This document shows, piece by piece, positions 55,758-64,000 of a stretch of DNA of 64,000 nucleotides. The stretch comes from Lotus japonicus (taxonomy: Eukaryota > Streptophyta > Magnoliopsida > Fabales > Fabaceae): NCBI RefSeq assembly GCF_012489685.1, contig NC_080042.1:21032150-21096149 (forward strand). Direction: 5' to 3'. How positions within the stretch are numbered: the stretch's first letter is position 1; each line of letters begins with the position of its first letter. The notes under the pieces are model-generated. The model searched no databases. It saw nothing but the letters and a program-made list of their open reading frames with translations, and was not told the DNA's origin. The translations under genes and the position numbers were made by a program.

Positions 55758-56051
55758 TGGTGGACTGGGCGAGCCCCTAGAGGGGCAACGCCCCGCATGT
55801 AGCTCGCCCCGAGGCGGGGCCCTAGCCTTAAATTGGGCCTTGATCTCGGAGGCCCAATTGACCCAATAGGTAATACCCAAGCTCTATAAATAGGAGGTAG
55901 TTATCAGTTGTAAGGGACTTTTGCTCATTGGATGAAATAAACACATGGAATTCAGCATTTTTTCTCTCATTCTCATTCTCATTCTCTCACTCTAGCACAA
56001 TCTCTCTACCCTTAGGTACCATACCTTTCCTCAATGTTCATTCCCAGAACA
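55758..56051 (+). repeat. 5' LTR of the Tat-like element (about 290-300 bp)
   Basis: The LTR ends CA at 56,050-56,051, two bases before the primer-binding site. It contains a GC-rich foldable start (GCCCCGCATG...CGAGGCGGGGC), TATAAATA at 55,885-55,892 and a pyrimidine-rich TTCTC repeat near 55,965-55,990. The start is approximate. Confidence 0.7.
55885..55892 (+). promoter_or_regulatory. TATA box of the Tat-like LTR
   Basis: TATAAATA preceded by CTC and followed by GGAGG, about 165 bases before the LTR end, is the likely start region of the genomic transcript. Confidence 0.65.
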
Positions 56052-56053
56052 TT

Positions 56054-56071
56054 TGGCGCCGTCTGTGGGGA
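56054..56071 (+). other. primer-binding site of the Tat-like element
   Basis: TGGCGCCGTCTGTGGGGA starts two bases after the LTR. It shares TGGCGCCGT with the Athila-type site but differs after it, so a different tRNA is expected to prime. I do not assign the tRNA. Confidence 0.8.
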
Positions 56072-56215
56072 CTGTAAACTTTCTACTCCCATTCACGTGG
56101 ATTGATTGTACAGGAAGTTATCTCTGTTGATGATTAGGCAATTCTCTGGTCTTTTGATTTTGATTCTGTAACCGGTGTTCGTTTTCCGATTGAGTTTGCA
56201 TCGTTCTTGGTTTGG

Positions 56216-59200
56216 ATGGAGACTCGACGCAGGAGGCAGCATCATTCACCAGTGCGACAGCGAATTTCGCCGCCTCGGCGGCCTCATCGTGTGATCCTGG
56301 ATTCTCCGGTGCGAACGGCGGGAGTACAGCCGCCTTCTCCTCCTCCGTCACCACCACCTCCTCCATCGCCTTCACAGGTTGGATCTCTGGAGCGCTCACC
56401 AGACAATTCACCTGCTCCGGAGCAACAACCGGCGGTGACACAGGAGCAATGGCGCCATCTGATGCGCAACATTGGCAACATCCAACAGAGGAATGAGCAT
56501 CTACAGGCTCAGTTGGATTTCTACCGTCGTGAGCAGCGGGACGATGGAAGCAGAGAAGCAGATTCCGTGGCTGAGTTCCGTCCGTTCTCGGAGGACGTTG
56601 AGAGTGTGGCGATTCCGGAAAATATGAAAACGTTAGTTCTGGATTCTTACAGCGGAGATTCCGATCCGAAGGATCATTTTCTGTATTTCAATACGAAGAT
56701 GGTGATAATTTCGGCGTCAGATGCGGTGAAGTGCAGGATGTTTCCATCGACGTTCAAATCGACGGCGATGGCATGGTTCACAACTTTGCCGCGCGGATCG
56801 ATTTCAAATTTCAGAGACTTCTCATCCAAGTTTCTAGTGCAATTCTCGGCGAATAAGAATCGGCCGGTGACGATCAATGACCTATATAATATTCGCCAGC
56901 AAGAAGGAGAGTCACTGAAAGAGTACATGGAAAGGTACAGCACAGCGTCGGTCAAGGTTGAGGACGAGGAGCCTCGAGCTTGTGCTCTAGCATTTAAAAA
57001 CGGTTTGCTACCGGGAGGGTTGAACAGCAAATTGACACGTAAGCCGGCGCATTCGATGGAAGAGATGCGTGCTCGCGCCAGCACTTATATTCTTGATGAG
57101 GAGGACGACGCTTTCAAAAGAAAGCGCGCGAAGTTGGAAAAGGGCGACACGTCGCCCAAGCGCGCGAAAAAAGATAAGAATGGCGAAGATAAGGGGGATG
57201 GCAAGCAGCAAAGGCAAGATAAAGGTAAGGCGGCATTGAGGCCGACCAAGGAGCAGTTGTATCCACGGCTTGATGATTATGAACAACGCCGGCCATGGCA
57301 ATCCAAGTCCCATCGCCAGCGGGAGGAAGCTGACATGGTAATGAATACTGAATTAACGGATATGCTCCGCGGGGTGAGGGGCGCAAATCTAGTGGATGAG
57401 CCAGAGGCCCCTAAGTATCAGTCACGGGACGCCAATCCCAAGAAGTGGTGTGAATTCCATCGGTCCGCCGGGCACAGCACAGACGACTGTTGGACTTTGC
57501 AGCGGGAAATTGATAAGTTGATTCGGGCGGGATATCAAGGAAATCGCCAAGGCCAGTGGCGTAACAACGGCGATCACAACAAAACGCATAAGCGAGAAGA
57601 GGAGCGAGTGGACACTAAGGGCAAGAAAAAGCAAGAATCAGCGGCTATCGCCACAAGAGGAGCTGATGACACGTTCGCTCAACACTCAGGACCGCCCGTC
57701 GGGACCATAAACACCATCGCTGGGGGATTTGGCGGCGGTGGCGACACCCATGCGGCGCGGAAACGCCATGTTCGTGCGGTTAATTCTGTTCATGAGGTCG
57801 CTTTTGGGTTCGTACACCCTGACATAACAATCTCGATGGCAGACTTTGAGGGGATAAAGCCTCATAAGGATGACCCGATCGTAGTGCAGTTAAGGATGAA
57901 CAGTTTCAACGTTAGAAGGGTACTCCTGGATCAGGGTAGTTCAGCTGATATTATCTATGGTGATGCATTTGACAAGTTGGGACTAACCGACAATGATCTG
58001 ACTCCATATGCGGGAAGCTTGGTAGGTTTCGCGGGGGAGCAAGTTATGGTGCGAGGATACATTGATCTAGACACAATATTCGGGGAAGATGAGTGTGCCA
58101 GGGTTTTGAAGGTAAGGTATCTGGTTCTCCAGGTGGTGGCATCTTACAATGTCATTATTGGGCGAAATACATTGAATCGCCTTTGTGCTGTAATTTCAAC
58201 AGCCCATTTGGCGGTCAAGTATCCGCTAAGCAGTGGAAAGGTTGGAAAGCTGAAGGTGGACCAGAAGATGGCGAGGGAGTGTTGCAATAATTGCCTTAAC
58301 TTGTATGGCAAGAAGAGTGCGTTGGTCGGTCATAGATGTTATGAAATTGAAGCTTCGGATGAAAATCTTGACCCACGTGGCGAGGGGCGGGTAAACAGGC
58401 CCACGCCAATTGAGGACACGAAGGCGCTGAAGTTTGGCGATCGCACTTTGAAGATTGGGACCAGACTGACGGAAGAGCAGGAGACGCGCCTGACAAAGCT
58501 GCTTGGGGAGAACTTAGATTTGTTTGCTTGGAGCTGCAAAGACATGCCTGGAATTGATCCAAACTTCATCTGCCATCGATTAGCATTGAATCCAAGTGTC
58601 AAGCCTGTTTCACAACTCAGGCGGCGCTTGGGAGGAGACAAGGGAAAGGCGGTTCAACAGGAAGTTGACAAGTTGCTGGCGGCAGAGTTCATCAAGGAAG
58701 TGAAGTATCCGACGTGGTTGGCGAACGTCGTAATGGTGAAGAAGGCGAACGGGAAGTGGCGAATGTGTGTAGATTACACAGATTTAAACAAAGCATGTTC
58801 AAAAGATTCGTATCCCCTTCCCAGCATTGATAGCCTCGTTGATGGTGCCTCGGGAAACGAACTGCTTAGCTTGATGGATGCTTATTCTGGCTATCATCAA
58901 ATCCGCATGCACCCGGCAGACGAGGACAAAACTGCTTTCATGACCACCAGGGTCAATTATTGCTATCGCACCATGCCGTTTGGACTAAAGAACGCTGGGG
59001 CGACCTACCAAAGATTGATGGATAGGGTTTTTGCTGGGCAGGTGGGGAGAAACATGGAAGTTTACGTCGATGATATGATCGTTAAGTCAGTACGTGGTTT
59101 GGATCATCATCAAGATCTGGAAGAAGCATTCAGCGAGATCAGGAAGCACAATATGCGCCTTAACCCGGAGAAGTGCTCTTTTGGTGTTCAGGGTGGCAAG

Positions 59201-61345
59201 TTTCTGGGATTCATGATCACATCCAGGGGAATAGAGATAAACCCAGACAAATGCAAGGCGATTCAGCAGATGAAAAGTCCCTCTAATGTGAAAGAAGTCC
59301 AACGTTTAACCGGGCGAATAGCAGCTCTATCTCGTTTTCTCCCTAAGTCCGGCGATAAATCTTTCCCATTTTTCAAGTGTCTTCGAAAAAATGCTGCATT
59401 CGAGTGGATAGCGGAGTGTGAGGAAGCTTTTGTTCGCCTCAAAGAACTCCTGTCATCACCGCCGATCTTGTCAAAACCAATGCAGGGGCACCCGCTGCAC
59501 TTGTATTTTGCTGTGAGTGATAGTGCCCTGAGTTCTGTGATATTGCAGGAGGTGGATGGCGAACATCGAGTTATTTATTTCGTTAGCCACACACTCCAGG
59601 GCGCAGAGGTCAGATACCAGAAAATCGAGAAGGCAGCATTGGCGGTCCTCGTCACCGCCCGGCGGTTAAGACCTTACTTTCAGAGTTTTCCAGTAAGGGT
59701 GCGAACGGATTTACCCCTGAGACAAGTGTTGCAAAAACCGGATTTGTCAGGCAGATTGGTCGCCTGGTCGGTTGAATTGTCTGAATATGGGTTGCAATAT
59801 GATAAACGAGGCAAGGTTGGCGCACAGTCGCTGGCTGATTTTGTGGTGGAGTTGACCCCAGATCGGTTTGAAAGAGTAGGCACTCAGTGGACTCTCTTTG
59901 TAGATGGATCCTCCAATAGCAGTGGCAGTGGCGCGGGAGTAACGTTGGAAGGACCAGGAGATCTAGTACTGGAACAATCGCTGAAATTCGAGTTCAAGGC
60001 CACAAACAACCAGGCAGAGTATGAGGCTCTCATCGCCGGGTTGAAGTTGGCGCGTGAAGTAAAGATTGGAAGCTTGTTGATAAGAACGGACTCGCAGTTG
60101 GTGGAGAGCCAAGTGAAGGGCACTTTCCAGGTCAAAGATCCTAATCTGATCAAGTACCTAGAGCGAGTGCGATATTTGATGACACTTTTTCAAGAGGTTG
60201 TGGTGGAATATGTTCCTCGGACTGAAAACCAGCGGGCGGACGCGTTGGCCAAATTGGCGAGCACGCGGAAGCCCGGCAACAATAGAAGTGTGATTCAGGA
60301 AACGCTGGCGTTCCCCAGCATTGAAGGCGAGCTCGTGGCATGCGTGGACAGGGGAGAGACGTGGATGGGACCTATATTGTCCATCTTAGCGGGGGACCCA
60401 GCGGAAGTGGAGCAATGCACGAAGGAACAACGGCGAGAGGCGAGCCACTATACTCTCATTGATGGACATCTGTATCGCCGTGGTTTTTCGGCGCCGTTGT
60501 TAAAATGCGTACCGCCGAAAAAATACGAGGCGATAATGTCTGAAGTGCACGAGGGAGTGTGCGCAAGCCACATTGGGGGGAGATCTTTGGCTTGCAAGGT
60601 GTTGAGGGCGGGATTCTACTGGCCCACCCTCAGGAAAGACTGCATGGACTTTGTGAAAAAATGCAAAAAATGTCAAGTGTTTGCTGATTTATCTAAGGCA
60701 CCGCCAAAGGAGCTGGTAACGATGAGCGCCCCATGGCCCTTCGCCATGTGGGGGGTGGATCTAGTAGGGCCTTTTTCGATCTCCCTGGCCAAAATAACCT
60801 CTGCGAAGATAGTCAACTTCTACTGGAAGCGAATTGTTTGCAGGTTCGGGATCCCAAGGGCGATCGTATCCGACAACGGGACCCAGTTTTCAAGCAACCA
60901 AACTAGAGAATTTTGCATGGAAATGAGCATACAGATGAGGTTTGCCTCTGTGGAGCATCCGCAAGCAAACGGGCAAGTGGAATCTGCAAACAGGGTAATC
61001 CTGCGTGGATTAAGGCGACGGCTCAAGGAGGCTAAGGGAGCCTGGCTGGAGGAACTCCCGGTGGTGCTATGGTCATACAACACCACTGTGCAATCCACTA
61101 CAAGGGAAACCCCCTTTAGAATGACCTATGGGGTTGATGCTATGTTGCCAGTGGAGATTGACAACTTCACATGGCGAACCCAGCCAGATTTTGAAGGGGA
61201 GAATCAAGCCAATATGGCGGCGGAGTTGGACCTTTTGTGGGAAACGCGTGACGAGGCGCACATTCGGGAAACAGCGATGAAGCAGCGTGTGGCGGGCAAA
61301 GCCCCGGGCGAAGCCCTCGAGAATACGACGAGCACCGTTAACTAG
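56216..61345 (+). CDS. gag-pol: gag-pol polyprotein of Tat-like element, integrase damaged
   Basis: ATG at 56,216 is the first in frame; the same frame is open from 56,207 without an ATG. Residue numbers below count from 56,207. Order: Pro-rich start, capsid about 140-300, C/H knuckle-like CEFHRSAGHSTDDC at 415-428, protease about 555-660 with LLDQGSSADII, and reverse transcriptase about 830-1000 with YVDD at 953-956. A first RNase H spans about 1065-1190, and a second, archaeal-type RNase H about 1228-1350 has D1233, E1271, D1295 and D1345. Integrase has H1448, H1455, C1486 and C1489, then D1518, D1556 and E1592. Between D1518 and D1556 only 37 residues remain, about 20 fewer than usual, so a block containing the core is deleted in frame. 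The C-terminus runs into a repeat and stops early. Reverse transcription functions look kept; integration does not. Confidence 0.93.
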   Translation: METRRRRQHHSPVRQRISPPRRPHRVILDSPVRTAGVQPPSPPPSPPPPPSPSQVGSLERSPDNSPAPEQQPAVTQEQWRHLMRNIGNIQQRNEHLQAQLDFYRREQRDDGSREADSVAEFRPFSEDVESVAIPENMKTLVLDSYSGDSDPKDHFLYFNTKMVIISASDAVKCRMFPSTFKSTAMAWFTTLPRGSISNFRDFSSKFLVQFSANKNRPVTINDLYNIRQQEGESLKEYMERYSTASVKVEDEEPRACALAFKNGLLPGGLNSKLTRKPAHSMEEMRARASTYILDEEDDAFKRKRAKLEKGDTSPKRAKKDKNGEDKGDGKQQRQDKGKAALRPTKEQLYPRLDDYEQRRPWQSKSHRQREEADMVMNTELTDMLRGVRGANLVDEPEAPKYQSRDANPKKWCEFHRSAGHSTDDCWTLQREIDKLIRAGYQGNRQGQWRNNGDHNKTHKREEERVDTKGKKKQESAAIATRGADDTFAQHSGPPVGTINTIAGGFGGGGDTHAARKRHVRAVNSVHEVAFGFVHPDITISMADFEGIKPHKDDPIVVQLRMNSFNVRRVLLDQGSSADIIYGDAFDKLGLTDNDLTPYAGSLVGFAGEQVMVRGYIDLDTIFGEDECARVLKVRYLVLQVVASYNVIIGRNTLNRLCAVISTAHLAVKYPLSSGKVGKLKVDQKMARECCNNCLNLYGKKSALVGHRCYEIEASDENLDPRGEGRVNRPTPIEDTKALKFGDRTLKIGTRLTEEQETRLTKLLGENLDLFAWSCKDMPGIDPNFICHRLALNPSVKPVSQLRRRLGGDKGKAVQQEVDKLLAAEFIKEVKYPTWLANVVMVKKANGKWRMCVDYTDLNKACSKDSYPLPSIDSLVDGASGNELLSLMDAYSGYHQIRMHPADEDKTAFMTTRVNYCYRTMPFGLKNAGATYQRLMDRVFAGQVGRNMEVYVDDMIVKSVRGLDHHQDLEEAFSEIRKHNMRLNPEKCSFGVQGGKFLGFMITSRGIEINPDKCKAIQQMKSPSNVKEVQRLTGRIAALSRFLPKSGDKSFPFFKCLRKNAAFEWIAECEEAFVRLKELLSSPPILSKPMQGHPLHLYFAVSDSALSSVILQEVDGEHRVIYFVSHTLQGAEVRYQKIEKAALAVLVTARRLRPYFQSFPVRVRTDLPLRQVLQKPDLSGRLVAWSVELSEYGLQYDKRGKVGAQSLADFVVELTPDRFERVGTQWTLFVDGSSNSSGSGAGVTLEGPGDLVLEQSLKFEFKATNNQAEYEALIAGLKLAREVKIGSLLIRTDSQLVESQVKGTFQVKDPNLIKYLERVRYLMTLFQEVVVEYVPRTENQRADALAKLASTRKPGNNRSVIQETLAFPSIEGELVACVDRGETWMGPILSILAGDPAEVEQCTKEQRREASHYTLIDGHLYRRGFSAPLLKCVPPKKYEAIMSEVHEGVCASHIGGRSLACKVLRAGFYWPTLRKDCMDFVKKCKKCQVFADLSKAPPKELVTMSAPWPFAMWGVDLVGPFSISLAKITSAKIVNFYWKRIVCRFGIPRAIVSDNGTQFSSNQTREFCMEMSIQMRFASVEHPQANGQVESANRVILRGLRRRLKEAKGAWLEELPVVLWSYNTTVQSTTRETPFRMTYGVDAMLPVEIDNFTWRTQPDFEGENQANMAAELDLLWETRDEAHIRETAMKQRVAGKAPGEALENTTSTVN

Positions 61346-61434
61346 GCAAAAGTCTTGGGACTCCCAAATGGCCATTGGGATCCAAGCATTGTAAGCCCCG
61401 AGCGGGCAAAGCCCCGGGCGAAGCCCTCGAGAAT
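61292..61434 (+). repeat. 33-bp direct repeat spanning the end of pol
   Basis: The 33 bases beginning GCGGGCAAAGCCCCGGGCGA at 61,292-61,324 recur exactly at 61,402-61,434, 110 bases apart. The first copy lies inside the frame and provides the residues AGKAPGEALEN; the second is after the stop. The unusual end of the protein results from this junction. Confidence 0.9.
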
Positions 61435-61880
61435 GGAGGCCGTTTCTTCCTTTGGGGAAAACGTCTAAAGTCTTGGTGGTGGAATACCAAGCAACAAGTC
61501 CTAGTTAAAATTAATGCACGAAGTCGTTAGGCGTAATTCAATCATATGACGCGTGAAAAAATAGCGCAAGATATAAGGTCGGCGAATGAATAAGGTGGCA
61601 GGCAAGTGCTTGGACATTCAGGATGTTGAGTATTTTATTACTCTGGCGTGGTGGGGCGTTAAACTATGAAATTCATTCATGGAATTCATTCTTAAATTTT
61701 TTTTTTTAAGCAATAAGAAGGCGGCGGCCAAAAAATGTACGGCGAAAGTATTCCAATATGGTTTACAAAATCTCCAACAGCGATATGAAAAGTTATGGCA
61801 AAGGGTTGCTTAAACATAGATGAATGGCGGAAAAGTACACTACAAAGAGACAGTAAAAGGTAAATGACGCAAAAATTACA
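61346..61880. other. spacer between gag-pol and the antisense gene
   Basis: No frame is supported on either strand. It contains the second 33-bp repeat copy, then AT-richer DNA with a T-run near 61,697-61,710. It must hold the 3' ends of both converging transcription units; no clear signal was picked. Confidence 0.5.
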
Positions 61881-63527
61881 TTATTCATTGTTTTCTTCTT
61901 CTTCCTCTTCTTCTTCAGTCGCCGTCCAGAGGTGTTGGTCAATCAGGGGAGGATCGTCAGGACCAACCAGTCCTTCAGCGGTTATCTCTTTCATTACTCC
62001 CATGGCGCTAAAGTCAAAGTTTGGGTACAAATGTTGGGCCTGATCTTTGGCGAGGTAGAAACCGCGCTCGCGGTTGTCGAGGGCAATGTCAGCAGCTTGT
62101 TCCCTCGCCTCAGTGGCTTTGGCTTTCTCCATCGCCAGCTCGTCCTCTAGCCCTTTGATCTTCGCCAGTTGGGAGGCAATCTCAGCATCTTTTATGGTGA
62201 GGGCCTCGGCATGAGCTTCGGTCGCTTTCTTGATCTCCTCGGCCGTGGCCTGCGTCACCGCCTCCATATCAGACTTCGCCAAGGCCAAGGACTCAGCAGA
62301 CTTTTTCTCTTGCTCCGCCAGCGTTTTCCTCACTAACTCCAGCTCAGCGCGCAATGTGGCGAGCTCTGACTCCTTCGCAACCAGCACCTCGCCTCTGGCG
62401 ATCAGGTCCTTCTCAGCTTGCTCTTTTTCCTTCTTGCAAGCTTGAAGACTTGCGTCAAGATCATCCGCTTCTTCCTTCATCAGCGCCAGCTGATCCTCCA
62501 GTTCGCCGATTTTAATCCCTGCTGTGCCAATCATCTTGTCGGCATAGACTTTGTCTTTTCCTGCCTGCGTCGCCAGTTTGTCAAAATGTTTTTCCCAAGC
62601 AGCGGCGGCTTCCTGATGCTGAGCACTCTCGGCCTTCAACCGCTCAGCTTCAACGGCGGTGGAGTTGAATTTCTCAAACGCGTGGGCGAAAATGCACCCT
62701 GCACGTAAAAGACTGGCAAGGGTTTCCTCCTTAGTCTCGTTGATGCCTCGGCTCAGCACTTCTTTTTCTATGGCGTCGCGGTTGAGGCCAGTGAGCAGGA
62801 ATTCTGAGGGTTCAATGGCGTTGGGGAGCATATTATAATAGCTTGAAGAACCGCCCTTGGGAGCAGGAGCTTGCTCAATTCGAGCTGCTTCAGAGGTAAT
62901 GGCAGCGCCAGGACAGGATTTTTCCCCTTGTTGAGGCGGGGAAGGCATGGAACCCGCGTCATGTGTGGGGGGCGGGCTAGGAGGCGCGTCTTGGCGAGAG
63001 GGGGACTTCGGGGTTTCATTTTCTTTTTCTTCCTCTCCAACGGGAGTGTCGGAAGACGCAGCAGCTTTTGTGGCGTTGTCGCCGGCGAGTTTCTCAACAG
63101 CTGAGGATTGAGAAATGTTGGTGGTTGTGGCACCGGCGGAGGCGGCTGTGGCGCCAGCAGTGGACTCAGCAGCAACAGCGGCGGCCTCACCGGCGGTGAC
63201 AGGAATAGAGGCTGGGACGGTGGTTGGCTCGGTGGCCGCGGCGGCGGAGGCTTCAGTGACATTTTTGCCTTTAGGCGCAGCAGCAGTGGTGGGTTGAGCG
63301 CCAGGGTTGGAGGTGCCGGCGCCGGAGGAGGCTTTGACCAATTTTCTCCTCTTGGGAGCTTTGGCGCTCTCAGCCTGGTTCTCAGCACCGCCCCGCTTTT
63401 TCACGTCGCCCTCAGCGTTGAACTTTGGGGAAAAGCGAGCCATTCTCCTCTCGCGGGCCTTCAGGAGCTCGGCGTTCGTGAAATTCATATCTTCTGCAAC
63501 AATAAAAAAGAAGATCAGTGACAACAT
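61881..63527 (-). CDS. antisense extra ORF of Tat-like element, coiled-coil protein (548-codon open frame)
   Basis: The minus-strand frame is open for 548 codons, but the first ~11 are probably intron: an acceptor TGTTGCAG ends at 63,494 and coding resumes at 63,493 with EDMNFTNAELLKARERR. Numbering from the open frame: a basic patch KRRK at 59-62, a long Ala/Thr/Pro/Ser-rich region about 65-225, a conserved-looking block (SYYNMLPNAIEPSEFLLTGL) near 229-248, a coiled coil about 285-490, and a Glu-rich tail. Extra ORFs in antisense beyond pol are known in Tat-branch elements; their function is not established. The frame has no stop or shift, while the pol gene beside it has lost part of integrase. 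A purely structural role, such as RNA or nuclear binding, would be a guess. Confidence 0.8.
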   Translation of the reverse strand: MLSLIFFFIVAEDMNFTNAELLKARERRMARFSPKFNAEGDVKKRGGAENQAESAKAPKRRKLVKASSGAGTSNPGAQPTTAAAPKGKNVTEASAAAATEPTTVPASIPVTAGEAAAVAAESTAGATAASAGATTTNISQSSAVEKLAGDNATKAAASSDTPVGEEEKENETPKSPSRQDAPPSPPPTHDAGSMPSPPQQGEKSCPGAAITSEAARIEQAPAPKGGSSSYYNMLPNAIEPSEFLLTGLNRDAIEKEVLSRGINETKEETLASLLRAGCIFAHAFEKFNSTAVEAERLKAESAQHQEAAAAWEKHFDKLATQAGKDKVYADKMIGTAGIKIGELEDQLALMKEEADDLDASLQACKKEKEQAEKDLIARGEVLVAKESELATLRAELELVRKTLAEQEKKSAESLALAKSDMEAVTQATAEEIKKATEAHAEALTIKDAEIASQLAKIKGLEDELAMEKAKATEAREQAADIALDNRERGFYLAKDQAQHLYPNFDFSAMGVMKEITAEGLVGPDDPPLIDQHLWTATEEEEEEEENNE

Positions 63528-63575
63528 AGGAGACGGGAAAGGAAGTGTCGATAATAAAAGTAAGCTATGGACAAC

Positions 63576-64000
63576 CTAAGTATTTGGGAGTTCTTGACAG
63601 GCCAGCGCCCTCAAGGACTGTTGTGCAGTCAAGGATGGGAAGCGGGGCAAGGAGATTCAGAAAGGCTTTGTCGTTGGCGGACAAAGATTCCTCAGAAGGA
63701 TCGGTAATCCCATTGGGCTTCTCCGTCCAGTAAAGGGGGAAAAGGGCGGTCCCTTCCCTAAGGGTGAATGCTTCTGGGTAGGCGGGGTGAACCGCCACAC
63801 GAAAGTACTTCCGCGCGAAGGAGGACTTCGCGTTGCTTTTGTGGGATGCAAGCACTTCCGGCCGGCCCGGGCCTTTAGGGAAATCCAGCCTCTGTTTTTG
63901 ATGGACTTGGGGTCAACATCGTAGAGGTAGAAGAAACTGGTGGGAGATGGGGCGATGCCAACCGCGGCGCATAAGATTTCAAAGCACCGAACGAAGGCCC
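63576..64000 (-). pseudogene. first exon(s) of the antisense gene: gypsy-type transposon domain (PF04195-like), one frameshift
   Basis: On the minus strand, FFYLYDVDPKSIKNRGWISL (from about 63,935) and then KSSFARKYFRVAVHPAYPEA and LFPLYWTEKP form the plant putative gypsy-type transposon domain. A one-base shift between about 63,845 and 63,875 separates the two parts. The exon ends at 63,576 with donor TTAG/GTTGTC, and splicing to 63,493 joins PKYL to EDMNF in frame across an 82-bp intron. The gene starts beyond the window. Confidence 0.65.

Larger units (their letters stand above)
55758..64000 (+). mobile_element. Tat-like Ty3/gypsy retrotransposon, 3' end beyond window
   Basis: The order is a short LTR, primer-binding site, one long gag-pol frame with two RNase H domains, a spacer, then an antisense gene. 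Dual RNase H and an extra ORF beyond pol mark the Tat branch. It lies inside the last visible intron of the CACTA TNPA-like gene, so it inserted after the CACTA element. The LTR start is somewhere in 55,751-55,761; without the 3' LTR the exact base cannot be fixed. GC content is visibly higher than in the surroundings. Confidence 0.88.

Noticed and set aside
56118..56496. Short frames on both strands over the start of gag
   Set aside because: Shadows of the Pro/Arg-rich N-terminus of the gag-pol frame.
62768..63388. 206-codon minus-strand frame rich in Pro and Leu
   Set aside because: It is the shifted reading of the Ala/Pro-rich region of the antisense gene in the same strand; the other frame carries the continuous protein.
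63108..63521. Gly-rich plus-strand frames opposite the antisense gene
   Set aside because: Complement of GCC/GCT-rich codons; no start context, no domain.

Overview
The window reads as repeat-dense intergenic DNA of a flowering plant nuclear genome, most likely a eudicot and possibly a legume. The grounds are plant-specific Ty3/gypsy lineages (Athila-like, Tat-like with a second RNase H, chromovirus/Tekay-like), a plant CACTA transposon, plant MITEs and a phytocyanin-family gene with a plant-type intron. The species cannot be named from sequence alone. The only clearly intact host gene I support is a two-exon phytocyanin-like gene on the minus strand (46,841-47,536).

Layout. 1-3.4 kb: transposon end fragments, a decayed LINE and a broken gene copy. 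3.4-8.4 kb: a GTGTCCGACAC-type repeat carrying a 4.3-kb solo LTR (family A, copy 1). 8.6-9.9 kb: a complete foldback MULE-type MITE with tRNA-like sequences. 9.9-13.9 kb: gene-poor DNA, including one copy of a ~1-kb segmental duplication. 13.9-24.2 kb: a chromovirus-type LTR (E) split by a young, complete but non-autonomous Athila-like element (15,887-23,917). 24.2-46.5 kb: a nest at least four and probably five levels deep: LTR H, then antisense Athila-like LTR D, then solo LTR B, then solo LTR A copy 2, then element C with both LTRs. D also carries a second Athila-like solo LTR, which itself contains a MITE. 46.8-49.3 kb: the phytocyanin gene and the second copy of the segmental duplication, the latter carrying a hAT MITE. 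50.2-55.7 kb: CACTA genes (TNP2-like and TNPA/Ptta-like), both with lesions. 55.8-64.0 kb: a Tat-like gypsy element inserted in a TNPA intron, with one long gag-pol frame and an antisense, apparently spliced gene downstream. Its 3' LTR lies beyond the window.

Nesting is supported by target-site duplications read directly: GTGTG (A1), AGTGA (A2), TTAAT (B), AACAC (Athila-like Y), TTAGC (42.4-kb solo LTR), and 9-bp duplications for two MULE-type MITEs. The most unusual structures are a gag-protease-second-gag frame in the young Athila-like element, LTR promoter-proximal palindromes repeated ahead of its spliced third ORF, a foldback MITE with Pol III-like boxes in both arms, hairpin-forming minisatellites in related LTR families, and the antisense spliced gene of the Tat-like element. 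All calls rest on reading the sequence and on family knowledge; no searches were run.
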